NCBI RefSeq assembly: GCF_014127105.1
Contig: NZ_CP059902.1
Span: 62,001-126,000 of the forward strand
Reading direction: 5' to 3'
DNA from: Devosia sp. MC521
GTDB lineage: Bacteria > Pseudomonadota > Alphaproteobacteria > Rhizobiales > Devosiaceae
DNA length: 64,000 nucleotides
The notes beneath the pieces are model-generated. The model did not search any database and was not told the origin of the DNA. It worked only from the letters and a program-made list of their open reading frames with translations. Made by a program: the position numbers and the translations under genes. Each line of letters starts with the position of its first letter. Within the stretch, counting starts at the first letter, position 1. This document shows positions 34,067 to 42,147 of this stretch, piece after piece.

Positions 34067-34636
34067 CTACAGCGCAGCTCGGTGCAGGGCAGATATATTG
34101 CTGTAGTAGGCTAGGGCCTCCCTGACATCGTCCAAATATTCGGGATCGGCATTTTTGGACCCCAAGTAAATCTTGGCATGCCGTATGATGCCCTCCACAG
34201 CCTCAGTGACCCCCTTGGAGAAGGCAGAGCCGGGTTGACCGCCAAGCAAAACATAAAGGTTATGGTACGACCCCATGGCTTGGTACGAGCGGTCGTCAAG
34301 ACCTTTAGCAATCGCCATTTCACAAAAGCGAATACGCTCTTTAGATGCATGAACCTGAAGGGATACCTTCTCGGCTTCGCTCCGCGTCACATTGGGGGCG
34401 TTCTGATAGACTTGTTCGTTCAGCCAGATCATTTGTTTGATGGACGGGATGTCGCCTCGAAGTGCTTCAGTGCCAATGACCGACGCTACGCTGTCAAAAT
34501 GGTCACTGGCAAACCATGCCTTAAGGAATTTATCATCACCAAGAACGTTCGCTATCTCGGTGCGATTTCCATAGATTAGTTGATGCGTGCCGTCCTTGGT
34601 CGCGAACGCCTTTTCGTACTTATTCTTAATCCACAT
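34067..34636 (-). CDS. Uncharacterised helical protein at the attR edge
   Basis: A 189-residue protein, all-helical by composition, with no signal peptide or membrane segment (IKQMIWLNEQVYQNAPNVTR, VSLQVHASKERIRFCEMAIA). No family recognised. It is the last element gene before attR, which lies about 190 bp upstream of its start. The flank 34637-34938 holds attR and otherwise no gene. Confidence 0.6.
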   Translation of the reverse strand: MWIKNKYEKAFATKDGTHQLIYGNRTEIANVLGDDKFLKAWFASDHFDSVASVIGTEALRGDIPSIKQMIWLNEQVYQNAPNVTRSEAEKVSLQVHASKERIRFCEMAIAKGLDDRSYQAMGSYHNLYVLLGGQPGSAFSKGVTEAVEGIIRHAKIYLGSKNADPEYLDDVREALAYYSNISALHRAAL

Positions 34637-34828
34637 CTCAAAATCCCTCTTGCCGCTTTCAGAACGAAATCCAGGTCAAGATGATCTACTTAGTGGACTT
34701 CGAGATGCCAGACAAATTTGGCAAGGCTGGACGTTGACGGCAGCCCCGGCGCTGTGTACCCAAGTACGTACCGGCTTGAACTGTCAATCCTCATGATTTC
34801 AACAGGTTATGGCGAATTTCGCGGAGAG

Positions 34829-34847
34829 TCCCTTTCTCTCCGCCATT
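34829..34847 (+). repeat. attR: 19-bp copy of the tRNA-Ser 3' end
   Basis: TCCCTTTCTCTCCGCCATT, identical to 21968-21986. Here it is preceded by GCGGAGAG (34821-34828), which pairs perfectly with CTCTCCGC inside the repeat, giving an 8-bp hairpin with a 7-base loop. Confidence 0.88.
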
Positions 34848-34938
34848 ATCTAAGTCATTGAAATTACTAAGCTAGAAACCGAATCGGAAGTCGGATTCTG
34901 TCACAGCACCCTGTCACAAAGATTGGGGTGTTTGTTCC

Positions 34939-35473
34939 TTGCATAGATCCATCGCATCTTTAGTGCACCGGCGAGGTCACGTCCTTTGGTTCCGCAAAGC
35001 GGTACCTGCGGATTTGGTTGATCGCCTTGGCTGTTCGGACATTCGCAGGTCATTGCGCACCAGCAATATGCGAATTGCCCGGCAACGTGCATGGGCGTTA
35101 ATTGTGAGGATCGAAGAGGCATTTGCAGTGATGAGGAGCGCAGGCTTGCAGCCTGACGCCCGCACTGCGTTGCGCACGATCCTTTCCCGCATCATGGATG
35201 ATGTTGATCCTGATAAGCACTCTTGGGCAGAGCGCGAGAAGTATTCTCGTTTGATCGAGACACTGGCGAACCCGACCGGGACAGATCCAGGGATTCGGGT
35301 GCCAATTTCGCTTGTGAAGCGAGTGCCAGAACCAGTCCCTGAGAAAATCATTTCTTTCCCTAACGGGGCTGACATTCAAACCTTAACCAGGTCGGCAGTT
35401 CAGGATGCCATGATTGACGATCGTGCTCGTAAGCCGTTCAGTGCATTCGTTGACGGATATCTGGCCTCAAAAG
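34939..35473 (+). pseudogene. Truncated second tyrosine recombinase (DUF6538-type)
   Basis: Starts at TTG 34939 with IASLVHRRGHVLWFRKAVPADLVDRLG and a long helical region (RQRAWALIVRIEEAF...), i.e. the N-terminal half of a DUF6538-type integrase. It runs to KPFSAFVDGYLASKA, the start of the core-binding region, and there joins IS3-type sequence. The catalytic domain is missing. It lies right outside attR in the same direction as the first integrase, as expected for an older element in the same tRNA. Confidence 0.75.
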
Positions 35474-35710
35474 CCTTAAGCCGCTTGGCCTCAGATACTT
35501 CCAGGCCAGCATATTTGGCCCGCCATTTATAGAAAGTGGCATCGCTAACGTCTTACTTCCGGACAACTGCGCGCCTAAGCCCGTTTGATGCTCTTTTAAA
35601 ATGCCAATGATCTGCTCTTCGCTAAAACGGCTCTTCCGCATCATCTGTCTCCTCACTTGGAAAACAGGCTAACTTGAAATCGAGGACATTTCAGGGGAGC
35701 AGGTCATATT
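35474..35710 (-). mobile_element. IS3-family remnant (orfA N-terminus)
   Basis: On the minus strand from 35641: MRKSRFSEEQIIGILKEHQTGLGA, the start of an IS3-family OrfA. The frame then shifts, but ATFYKWRAKYAGLEVSEAKRLKA can be read in another frame. The bases near 35690-35710 (TTTCAGGGGAGCAGGTCA) look like the IS end. The rest of the element is missing, so it is a scar and cannot move by itself. Confidence 0.7.
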
Positions 35711-35732
35711 CAGGGGGCAATGTTAGGTAAAT

Positions 35733-36092
35733 TTAGTCCCCAAATTCGTGTGAGACTTCGCTCCACAAGTTGGCCGGCAGACCACGGTTTTTGAAAATCT
35801 CGATTTCGCGCTGTACGCCGGAGCTTTCCTTCCAGCCGGGCTCATCGATGACAATGATTTCCGTCATTGCATCCATAAATACGGCGTCGATTGGCGCCCA
35901 CAGTTTGCCGATGCTGGCCTTGTCGAGGTCGCCCAGATAGGCGTTGATTGGATGTGACATAGAGACTTGGCTGAAGACCACCGAACCGCTGCGCGCGATC
36001 TTGGCCGCCACGGAATTGCAGAGTTGAAACCGGTGTTCGACGACAACGCGATCAGCGTGGCTATATGGGCAGGCTAGAAAGATTTTACGCAA
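35733..36092 (-). CDS. DUF1937-family protein
   Basis: About 119 residues from a TTG at 36090-36092 (AAAGGA lies nine bases upstream); an ATG at 36143 would give 136 residues and overlap glpK. The sequence KIFLACPYSHADRVVVEHRF, VFSQVSMSHPINAYLGD, APIDAVFMDAMTEIIVIDEPGWKESSGVQREIEIF is the DUF1937 pattern, a Rossmann-like fold resembling nucleoside deoxyribosyltransferases. The conserved DxP.W..S.GV..E motif is present. It is the last gene of the glpK operon or an independent small gene; function unknown. Confidence 0.75.
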   Translation of the reverse strand: MRKIFLACPYSHADRVVVEHRFQLCNSVAAKIARSGSVVFSQVSMSHPINAYLGDLDKASIGKLWAPIDAVFMDAMTEIIVIDEPGWKESSGVQREIEIFKNRGLPANLWSEVSHEFGD

Positions 36093-36120
36093 TTTTGGTT
36101 GTCCTTTATTGGCGTAGGCG

Positions 36121-37518
36121 TCATCGGGGCCAGTCCCGTGCATGCGCGATCGCCGTTTCGAATAGTTCGTGATGCGCCGCCGACACCGGATCATGTGGAG
36201 CAAAGCGTCGGCCACTGGCGCGCGCTGGAGTGACATTCACTCCGCACAGTTCGGCGAGGCCGATGCTGGTCATTTCGTGCGTGGCTGGGACGACGATGGT
36301 CTTGCCGCATGCCGAGGCGAGGAACTGTGCGAAATAGGTACTTTGGGACAGGCCGCCATCGATCGAAATGGTATCGCCCAACGACACAAGGTGATCGGCT
36401 CTCTTGACCAAAGTAGCCGTCAGTAAAGCGATGCCTTCAAGCACAGCGCGGATCATGTCTCGCCGATTGGTTGAGTGGCCCATGCCAATAAAAAGCGGCG
36501 CAGCGTGGCGGTCCCAATGTGGCGCTGCCAAGCCCGAAAACGCTGGGACGAAAACAAGGCCGCGGGACAGGGCAGACGGGCCATCGAAGGTATCGAGATC
36601 CTGGACGGCGCTGTATAGCCCGATTTGATGCGCCCAGGCGAGAGCCGCACCCGCATCATAGACCCCGCCCTCAATGGCATAGGTCAACCCGTCTTCACGA
36701 TCCGCCCATGCAATAGTTGGTAGCAAATCTTGTGCTGTGGGCCTTTCAGAGCCGGCAACGGCGAGCAAGAACGCGCCAGTACCAAACGTAATCTTGCACG
36801 CGCCGGGATGGCGACATCCATGGCCAAATAGCGCTGCTTGTTGATCGACGACCGAGGCCAAGACCGGGACGCCGTCGATCGCTCCTAGTGGCTCACCAGC
36901 ACTGGCAATTCTGGGCAGGCACTGCATGGGGACGCCATGGAGTGAACACAGAGCATTGCTCCAATGGCCGGTCTGCAAATCCAGCAGCCCGGTGCGCGAC
37001 GCGGTGGTAAGATCGGTGACAAAATTGCCGGTAAGCCGATCAAGGAAGAACGCATCGGTCGTTCCTAGTCGCAGCGTTCCGGCTTCAAACGCCCGCGCTA
37101 CGGCCGGTAGCGTTCCCAACAACCACGCAAGTTTGCTGGCAGAAAAATAGGGATCGAGGGGAAGGCCGCAGACGTTTCGGGACAGTGAATGCGCGTCTTG
37201 TGGCATCGAAGCCAAGTGCGCCGACGTGCGGGAATCTTTCCATACCACAACGGGAGAAAGGGGCTGGCCAGTGAGTGCGTCCCAAGCCAAGCAGCTCTCG
37301 CCTTGGTTGGCTATTGCAATCCCATCTACGCGACCTGCTGCGGCAAGCACAGTCTTGATATTGCCCAGCAATTCCTCTGCATCATGCTCAACCCAGCTCA
37401 AAGCTGGATAGTGTTCTTGATGCTTAAGGCTGGCCACTTGCCTCCATACGCCGCCATCTTCGACAACGAGGCAGCGTGTGGAGCTGGTGCCTTGGTCGAT
37501 ACAGGCGATAGATGTCAT
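36121..37518 (-). CDS. glpK: FGGY-family carbohydrate kinase, glycerol-kinase-like
   Basis: A 465-residue kinase. The N-terminus CIDQGTSSTRCLVVEDGG is the phosphate-1 motif; QGESCLAWD, VWKDSR, LPLDPYFSASKLAWLLGTL and ITFGTGAFLL follow glycerol kinase spacing, and FSGLAAPHWDRHAAPLFIG closes the active site. It is about 35 residues shorter than E. coli GlpK, so the substrate may be glycerol or another polyol. It overlaps the upstream FAD oxidoreductase gene by four bases. The GlpA-like dehydrogenase gene two positions upstream would oxidise the phosphate product. Confidence 0.83.
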   Translation of the reverse strand: MTSIACIDQGTSSTRCLVVEDGGVWRQVASLKHQEHYPALSWVEHDAEELLGNIKTVLAAAGRVDGIAIANQGESCLAWDALTGQPLSPVVVWKDSRTSAHLASMPQDAHSLSRNVCGLPLDPYFSASKLAWLLGTLPAVARAFEAGTLRLGTTDAFFLDRLTGNFVTDLTTASRTGLLDLQTGHWSNALCSLHGVPMQCLPRIASAGEPLGAIDGVPVLASVVDQQAALFGHGCRHPGACKITFGTGAFLLAVAGSERPTAQDLLPTIAWADREDGLTYAIEGGVYDAGAALAWAHQIGLYSAVQDLDTFDGPSALSRGLVFVPAFSGLAAPHWDRHAAPLFIGMGHSTNRRDMIRAVLEGIALLTATLVKRADHLVSLGDTISIDGGLSQSTYFAQFLASACGKTIVVPATHEMTSIGLAELCGVNVTPARASGRRFAPHDPVSAAHHELFETAIAHARDWPR

Positions 37519-38741
37519 GCCAGCGCCTGGAAGCCGAAATGTACCTTTTCAGCCTTCAAAACACCGGCGGGCCTAGGGACCTGAATGCGTGTTTCCGGCA
37601 TCCAGTTCGCCCGTCTCTGCCAAACGGTTACGCCATCGACCTCGAGCGTCAAGGTGCCCTTCGCGCGGCGTAAGAAGCGCAACTGGAAATTTTCCAACCC
37701 AACTGGAATTGTGCTGCCACTGCGAAGCAGGTTTGGTACGACCAGTTTGATCGGATCGTCGTAGGTGATGCGGACGGGGGTGTCGGCGGGTATAGCACCT
37801 GCGAGGTCTGCCGCAATTGTCCTGCCTATTGCCCGGCCCTCACGATAGGCCCAGCCGCCGGTTTCAACAGCGCGAAGCACGTTGCCTGCCGCAAAGTAGA
37901 TCGGGTTGGCGCAGCGGCCGTTTTGGTCAACCGCGGGCCCAAGGGAACCACGGTCAGTTTCAACGCGCGACATTTGGAAGAGGCTTGCTTCCGGCGTGAA
38001 CTGGCCCGAAAACAGCACCCCGTCACAATCCAGCGTCTCGATGACTGAGCCGCGCTGGATCTTGACTGCCTCGACACGCGCCCGACCGACAATGTCAACG
38101 ATCCGGGCATTGAGATGAAACGGTATTCCGACCAAGGGTGGGAACCAGCTGAAAGGAGCGCTCACTAAGGCGTGGTCACGCGGCTCCAGCACAGCGACAG
38201 GGCGCGCCCCGTGGCTCAAGCACGTCATGATCGCCGACATGGTCACAAGTTCAGAGCCGACGATCACGGGCCTTTTGAAGGGCATGAGCTTGTGAAAGGC
38301 GACATAGGCCTGCAAGGCTCCTGTGGTCAAAACTCCCACCGGGCGGTCGCCGGACACCATTCGCGCCGAGCGCGGCAGTTCACGCGTGCCCGTCGTCACC
38401 AAAATACGTTTACCGGACAGCGATGACAGACCTGCGTCACTCGAGACCTGCAGTTCGCCATCTTCTCCAAGGCGGGTAACGGAGTGTCCGTAACGCAGAT
38501 CAATGCCGTGGCGTGACACTTCCTGCTCGAGGCGTCGCCCATAGCTGGCGCCCAAATACACGCGCCCGAATTCGAGCATGCCGAACGGGGAGTGGCTGCA
38601 GTGCCGGGTGGCCCCGCCAAGATGCCGCTCGCGCTCTAAAAGGGTCACTTTTTCGACGCCGGCCTGTCGTAGCGCGATGGCCGCTGCCACTCCGGATGGC
38701 CCGCCACCAATAACGATTACATCGGAAGACTGCTGGCTCAA
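37515..38741 (-). CDS. FAD/NAD(P)-dependent oxidoreductase (pyridine nucleotide-disulphide fold)
   Basis: A 408-residue flavoprotein. VIVIGGGPSGVAAAIALRQAG is the FAD-binding Rossmann motif, and LGGATRHCSHSPFGMLEFG contains a Cys characteristic of this group; a second nucleotide-binding region includes RPVIVGSELVTMSAIMTCLSHGARPVAVLE. In operons with a GlpA-like enzyme plus BFD domain these proteins form heteromeric dehydrogenases (compare SoxA/HcnB and opine oxidase subunits). Four-base overlaps with the genes on each side indicate one coupled transcript. The electron acceptor is unknown. Confidence 0.85.
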   Translation of the reverse strand: MSQQSSDVIVIGGGPSGVAAAIALRQAGVEKVTLLERERHLGGATRHCSHSPFGMLEFGRVYLGASYGRRLEQEVSRHGIDLRYGHSVTRLGEDGELQVSSDAGLSSLSGKRILVTTGTRELPRSARMVSGDRPVGVLTTGALQAYVAFHKLMPFKRPVIVGSELVTMSAIMTCLSHGARPVAVLEPRDHALVSAPFSWFPPLVGIPFHLNARIVDIVGRARVEAVKIQRGSVIETLDCDGVLFSGQFTPEASLFQMSRVETDRGSLGPAVDQNGRCANPIYFAAGNVLRAVETGGWAYREGRAIGRTIAADLAGAIPADTPVRITYDDPIKLVVPNLLRSGSTIPVGLENFQLRFLRRAKGTLTLEVDGVTVWQRRANWMPETRIQVPRPAGVLKAEKVHFGFQALA

Positions 38742-40135
38742 GTGTCGCGCTCCGCCTCGACTGCGAGTGGCGTGGCCAGCAGTCCTTTGGTCATGTCAGC
38801 AATTCGTGCATTGCAATAAAAGCCCTGACACCGACCCATGCCGGCGCGAGTGCGCCTTCTCAGACCACCATAATCGCCCGGTGGAAGCGCGCTGGTGAGC
38901 GCGGCCTCGATCTCGCGCCGGGTCACCATCTCACAATGACACACTATCTCGCCATGGTCGGGCCGTTGCCAATCCCGGGTAACGGTTTCGGTCAAGTTTG
39001 GTACGGTCACTTCGAGGGTCGAGGGTTCGGTGGGCATTCCAAGACCCGCGCCGCCATGCAGGTCTAAGGCATGTTGCGCAAGGCCAAGGGCTGCGCTGAG
39101 CCCGGTCGAACGAACGCCGCCCAAGGTGATGGCGTTCGGCCGCGCAATGATGCGATACTGCTTTTGTTCGGTTGCCGGGCGCAGGCCCGCGTATACAGCG
39201 GTGATCGCAACGCCATCCAGCGCGGGAACGAGCTTCTTGCCGTGGGCAAGCAGGGCTGCCAAGGTTTCTTCTTCGACCGTCGCACGTGTGCGATCAACCT
39301 GTTCCTCGGCAGTGGGGCCCACCAGAATATTACCAAAAGCGGTTGGGCAGATGACGATGCCTTTAGTGATCTCGTTGGGCACCGGCAGGATGATGGTCTT
39401 GAGATGGCGCGTGGCCGATTTGTCGAGCACGATGAACTGACCCTTGCGGGGCCGGATCTCGAACTCAGCTATGAACCCGAGGCGCTGATCCACTTCGTCG
39501 CCGAACAGGCCAGCGCAATTGATGACAAATTTTGACCGAATGTCACCCTGCGTTGTGAGCAGACGCCAAGCGCCGTCGAACTCCCCTTTGATAAGCTCGC
39601 AGCGCCGCACCACTTGCGCGCCGAGTGCAATCGCCTGATTGACATAAGCGAGGGGGGCAGACCAGGGATCTATGACGTGCTCGTCGGGCACATGCAAAGC
39701 GGCGACGATCCTGTCTGACAGACCAGGTTCGACGGCGCGCGCTTGAGCGCCCGAAAGCAGATGCAGGTTCTCAATGCCATTTTCGCGACCTTGAGTGGCG
39801 ATGCCATCGAGCGCCAGTGCCTCTTCGGGTGTCCACGCGCAAACGAGCGCTCCTGTGTGCACGACTGACAAGTTCATGCTGGCAAGGATATCGAGATATT
39901 CTTGGCGGCCGCGTTTGACCAGGTCGAGTTCAAGACTGCCTGCAGGCGCATCAAAGCCAGTGTGCAAGATCGCGCTATTGGCCTTGGACGCGCCCGACAA
40001 GATGTCGCTGCCTTTTTCGATCAGAACAACGCGTGCTCCGGCCAATGCAAATCGACGGGCCACGGCACAACCGACCACCCCGGCACCAATGATTGCAATG
40101 TCGAACTCTTCCATCAGAGCGCTTGTCGCGGCCAT
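38738..40135 (-). CDS. GlpA-like FAD oxidoreductase with C-terminal BFD-type [2Fe-2S] domain
   Basis: A 465-residue protein. IAIIGAGVVGCAVARRFALAG opens a DAO-fold FAD domain, as in glycerol-3-phosphate dehydrogenase GlpA. The C-terminal 70 residues (HGEIVCHCEMVTRREIEAAL ... GMGRCQGFYC) carry the C-x-C...C-x4-C pattern of a BFD-like [2Fe-2S] domain. It begins a minus-strand run of dehydrogenase, FAD partner and FGGY kinase genes, consistent with oxidising a kinase product such as glycerol-3-phosphate. A long inverted repeat lies immediately upstream of its start. Confidence 0.87.
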   Translation of the reverse strand: MAATSALMEEFDIAIIGAGVVGCAVARRFALAGARVVLIEKGSDILSGASKANSAILHTGFDAPAGSLELDLVKRGRQEYLDILASMNLSVVHTGALVCAWTPEEALALDGIATQGRENGIENLHLLSGAQARAVEPGLSDRIVAALHVPDEHVIDPWSAPLAYVNQAIALGAQVVRRCELIKGEFDGAWRLLTTQGDIRSKFVINCAGLFGDEVDQRLGFIAEFEIRPRKGQFIVLDKSATRHLKTIILPVPNEITKGIVICPTAFGNILVGPTAEEQVDRTRATVEEETLAALLAHGKKLVPALDGVAITAVYAGLRPATEQKQYRIIARPNAITLGGVRSTGLSAALGLAQHALDLHGGAGLGMPTEPSTLEVTVPNLTETVTRDWQRPDHGEIVCHCEMVTRREIEAALTSALPPGDYGGLRRRTRAGMGRCQGFYCNARIADMTKGLLATPLAVEAERDT

Positions 40136-40145
40136 CAGGGATTTC

Positions 40146-40178
40146 CTACCGTTCGGTCAAATTATGACTGAACGGTAG
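40146..40178. promoter_or_regulatory. 14-bp inverted repeat upstream of the GlpA-like gene
   Basis: CTACCGTTCGGTCA (40146-40159) and TGACTGAACGGTAG (40165-40178) pair at 13 of 14 positions with a 5-base centre, ending 11 bases from the start codon. It has the size and symmetry of a repressor operator (TetR-type sites look like this) and is not a terminator, as no T-run follows. Confidence 0.6.
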
Positions 40179-40300
40179 AGTTGTTTGCCTGTTGCGTAAA
40201 GAGAAAAACAAGAACCAAGATGAATATGGTCACGTTTTGTGTGTGGTGCCCACGCCGCATTGAGTCCGTCTCGCCGTGTGAGCTAGAATATTCGACTAGA

Positions 40301-41089
40301 TCAGATGGCAGAGTCCAGCGTGGCAACCAGAGTTTGGGTGCCCGCGCCTGCCATGGCGTCGGCAATGGGCTTTGGTGGTGGGCAGTCAGAAATCAGCCTG
40401 CCGACTTTCGACCAAGGGGCGACTTCAAAGATGCCGCGCTTTGAAAATTTCGAGGAGTCCGCAAGAACATTAACGGTCTCGACGCGCTCGATTATCGCCT
40501 GGGCGATCTGCGTCTCACGCTCATCGAAGTCGAGCAGTCCCGATGGGGCGATAGCGCCCACTGTAAGGAAGGCATAGCGCGCACGGAAACGCTGTATTTG
40601 CTCAACGGCGAGCGTCCCCACCGTTTCCGACGCGTCATGGCTATAGGCGCCGCCGATTAGGAAAACCTTGTGATCGTGCCCGGCGGCAACGATTGCAGCG
40701 ATACGGGAGCTGTTGGTAATGACGGTGAGGCGGCTCAAGTTAGCGATGGCTTCGGCAAACAAGAGTGTCGTTGTGCCTGTATCGAGAAACAGCGAGTCGC
40801 CCGGCACGAGCACGTTTACGGCTGCTCTGGCGATGAGCCGCTTCTGGTCTCTGTTCTCTAGCATTCGGGAGGCAAATGGCCCCTCTCCGAGGGGCTCGCT
40901 CACGCCGTTTGGCGTGGTACGGGCACCGCCATGAAACTTGTGAATACGCCCCGTCGCATCGAGATTGACGAGGTCGCGACGCACCGTCTCCTTGGACATG
41001 CCGAGCTTATCTGCAAGTTCATCGACGCTGACTTCGCCTAGCGCGTTGACTAACTTAACAATTTCCTCGTGGCGATCATGAGGCCGCAT
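40301..41089 (-). CDS. DeoR/GlpR-family transcriptional repressor
   Basis: A 262-residue regulator. The N-terminus HDRHEEIVKLVNALGEVSVDELADKLGMSKETVRRDLVNLDATGRIHKFHGGA is the DeoR helix-turn-helix with the RRDL signature. The C-terminal domain (DSLFLDTGTTTLLFAEAI, VITNSSRIAAIV, LIGGAYSHDASETVG, RYAFLTVGAI) is the DeoR sugar-phosphate-binding fold. The ATG at 41087-41089 has GGGAGG six bases upstream. Sites matching CCGAATA lie upstream of this gene and of the divergent operons, so it probably represses both and itself until a phosphorylated intermediate appears. Confidence 0.92.
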   Translation of the reverse strand: MRPHDRHEEIVKLVNALGEVSVDELADKLGMSKETVRRDLVNLDATGRIHKFHGGARTTPNGVSEPLGEGPFASRMLENRDQKRLIARAAVNVLVPGDSLFLDTGTTTLLFAEAIANLSRLTVITNSSRIAAIVAAGHDHKVFLIGGAYSHDASETVGTLAVEQIQRFRARYAFLTVGAIAPSGLLDFDERETQIAQAIIERVETVNVLADSSKFSKRGIFEVAPWSKVGRLISDCPPPKPIADAMAGAGTQTLVATLDSAI

Positions 41090-41140
41090 ACTCAACCTCC
41101 CGGTCTGTTCTCTTAGCACTGTCATTGTGCACAGCGATGC

Positions 41141-41159
41141 CCGAATAGGCAATATTCGG
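41141..41159. promoter_or_regulatory. Palindromic operator candidate for the DeoR repressor
   Basis: CCGAATAGGCAATATTCGG is a perfect 7-5-7 inverted repeat about 50 bp upstream of the deoR-family start. The same half-site CCGAATA recurs three times in 43171-43219. Confidence 0.75.
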
Positions 41160-41217
41160 TCGACATATCTGCCGCGCCTTAGTGTGTAAAGCGGCGCGAC
41201 AATATCTTGTTTGCATA

Positions 41218-42147
41218 CTATACGGCTCGCAATGCGGCCTCCCATCTTGGGCTAGAAATGCCGTATTGCGCCCGTGCCAACAGGAATTGGCCGTACTGGC
41301 GGAAGTCATAGCCCATCGTCGACAGGTGTGACTGCAGCAATGCCCAAAGGGACCACTTCATCATCGTTAGATTGCTGTACAGGTAGATGCGCGCGGCGGC
41401 GTCCGCACGCCAAGAACCATAATAGAGCTCGACCATCAGACGTTCTCGTTCTGGGGTCATAAAGGATTCGAACGCGATCCCCCCTAAATCCCAAGCAGAA
41501 TCGTTATTGCCAGCGTATTCCCAGTCGATGATTTTGACCGTCTTACCTGAGCCGATCATATAGTTTGTAATGTGGGCATCGTTATAGCTACCTGTAAGGT
41601 CGATGCCGGAGGCCTCAATTGCGTCACGGGCTTGGGCGAACGCTGGCTCTAAACTGGTGAACTGGCTGGGAAGCGCGATGTTGAGCTGCGCCAAGTGGTG
41701 AAGATGCGCCTCGATCTGCTCAAATCCAGTCGCCGTCGAGAGGAAGCGTTGGCTGCGGTGCACCGTACGGTATCCTGCTAGGATGCCGGCAAGGATATCG
41801 CTATCGTGCAGGTCGATGAGGTTCGCCCCTCGGAAACCGTCGAGAAACTCATAGACTTCCACTCCAGACTGGGCGTCGACGTGCAAAAGCTGCGGCGCTA
41901 CTCCCACCAGGCCAACTTTTCGTGACGCGTCGACTGCTGTCTGGCGTTCGATCAGGCCGTCTGTTTTTTCTCCGGGGCTTTTGACGAAATGGCTGGTCCG
42001 ATCTGGCCAGATTACGCGCCAGTTATAATTGGTAAAGCCCAAGCCGATACGTTGGATCTCTGCACGCCCGTCGGGCCGGTCTGCCCAACGTCCAAGTGCC
42101 TCCACCACCCGGTTCCGAGAGCGTGAGACTGCATCGCGATCGGTCAT
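41218..42147 (-). CDS. Choline-kinase/APH-family phosphotransferase (intact catalytic loop)
   Basis: A 309-residue kinase-fold protein. The catalytic loop reads SYNDAHITNYMI, in which Asp and Asn occupy the expected positions, and KIIDWEYAGNNDSAWDLGGIAFE is a LicA/ChoK-type metal-binding motif. LicA-type enzymes phosphorylate choline or ethanolamine, and others in the family act on amino-alcohol or amino-acid substrates. It is coupled (four-base overlap) to the phosphotransferase gene upstream. The exact substrate is unknown; neighbouring polyol kinase, amidase and transporter genes suggest an amino-alcohol fragment. Confidence 0.8.
   Translation of the reverse strand: MTDRDAVSRSRNRVVEALGRWADRPDGRAEIQRIGLGFTNYNWRVIWPDRTSHFVKSPGEKTDGLIERQTAVDASRKVGLVGVAPQLLHVDAQSGVEVYEFLDGFRGANLIDLHDSDILAGILAGYRTVHRSQRFLSTATGFEQIEAHLHHLAQLNIALPSQFTSLEPAFAQARDAIEASGIDLTGSYNDAHITNYMIGSGKTVKIIDWEYAGNNDSAWDLGGIAFESFMTPERERLMVELYYGSWRADAAARIYLYSNLTMMKWSLWALLQSHLSTMGYDFRQYGQFLLARAQYGISSPRWEAALRAV

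Larger units (their letters stand above)
21968..34847. mobile_element. Integrated mobilisable element (about 12.9 kb) at tRNA-Ser
   Basis: Bounded by identical 19-bp repeats. It encodes a tyrosine recombinase beside attL, a relaxosome ribbon-helix-helix protein, a relaxase, a rolling-circle-type Rep with HUH motif, a serine recombinase and small cargo genes. No type IV secretion genes are present, so it would depend on a helper for transfer. The Rep and resolvase make it look like a plasmid that gained a chromosomal integrase. Confidence 0.85.

Noticed and set aside
34821..34847. Second complete tRNA gene at attR
   Set aside because: Only the 3' end of tRNA-Ser is repeated; no D-arm or anticodon arm precedes it.
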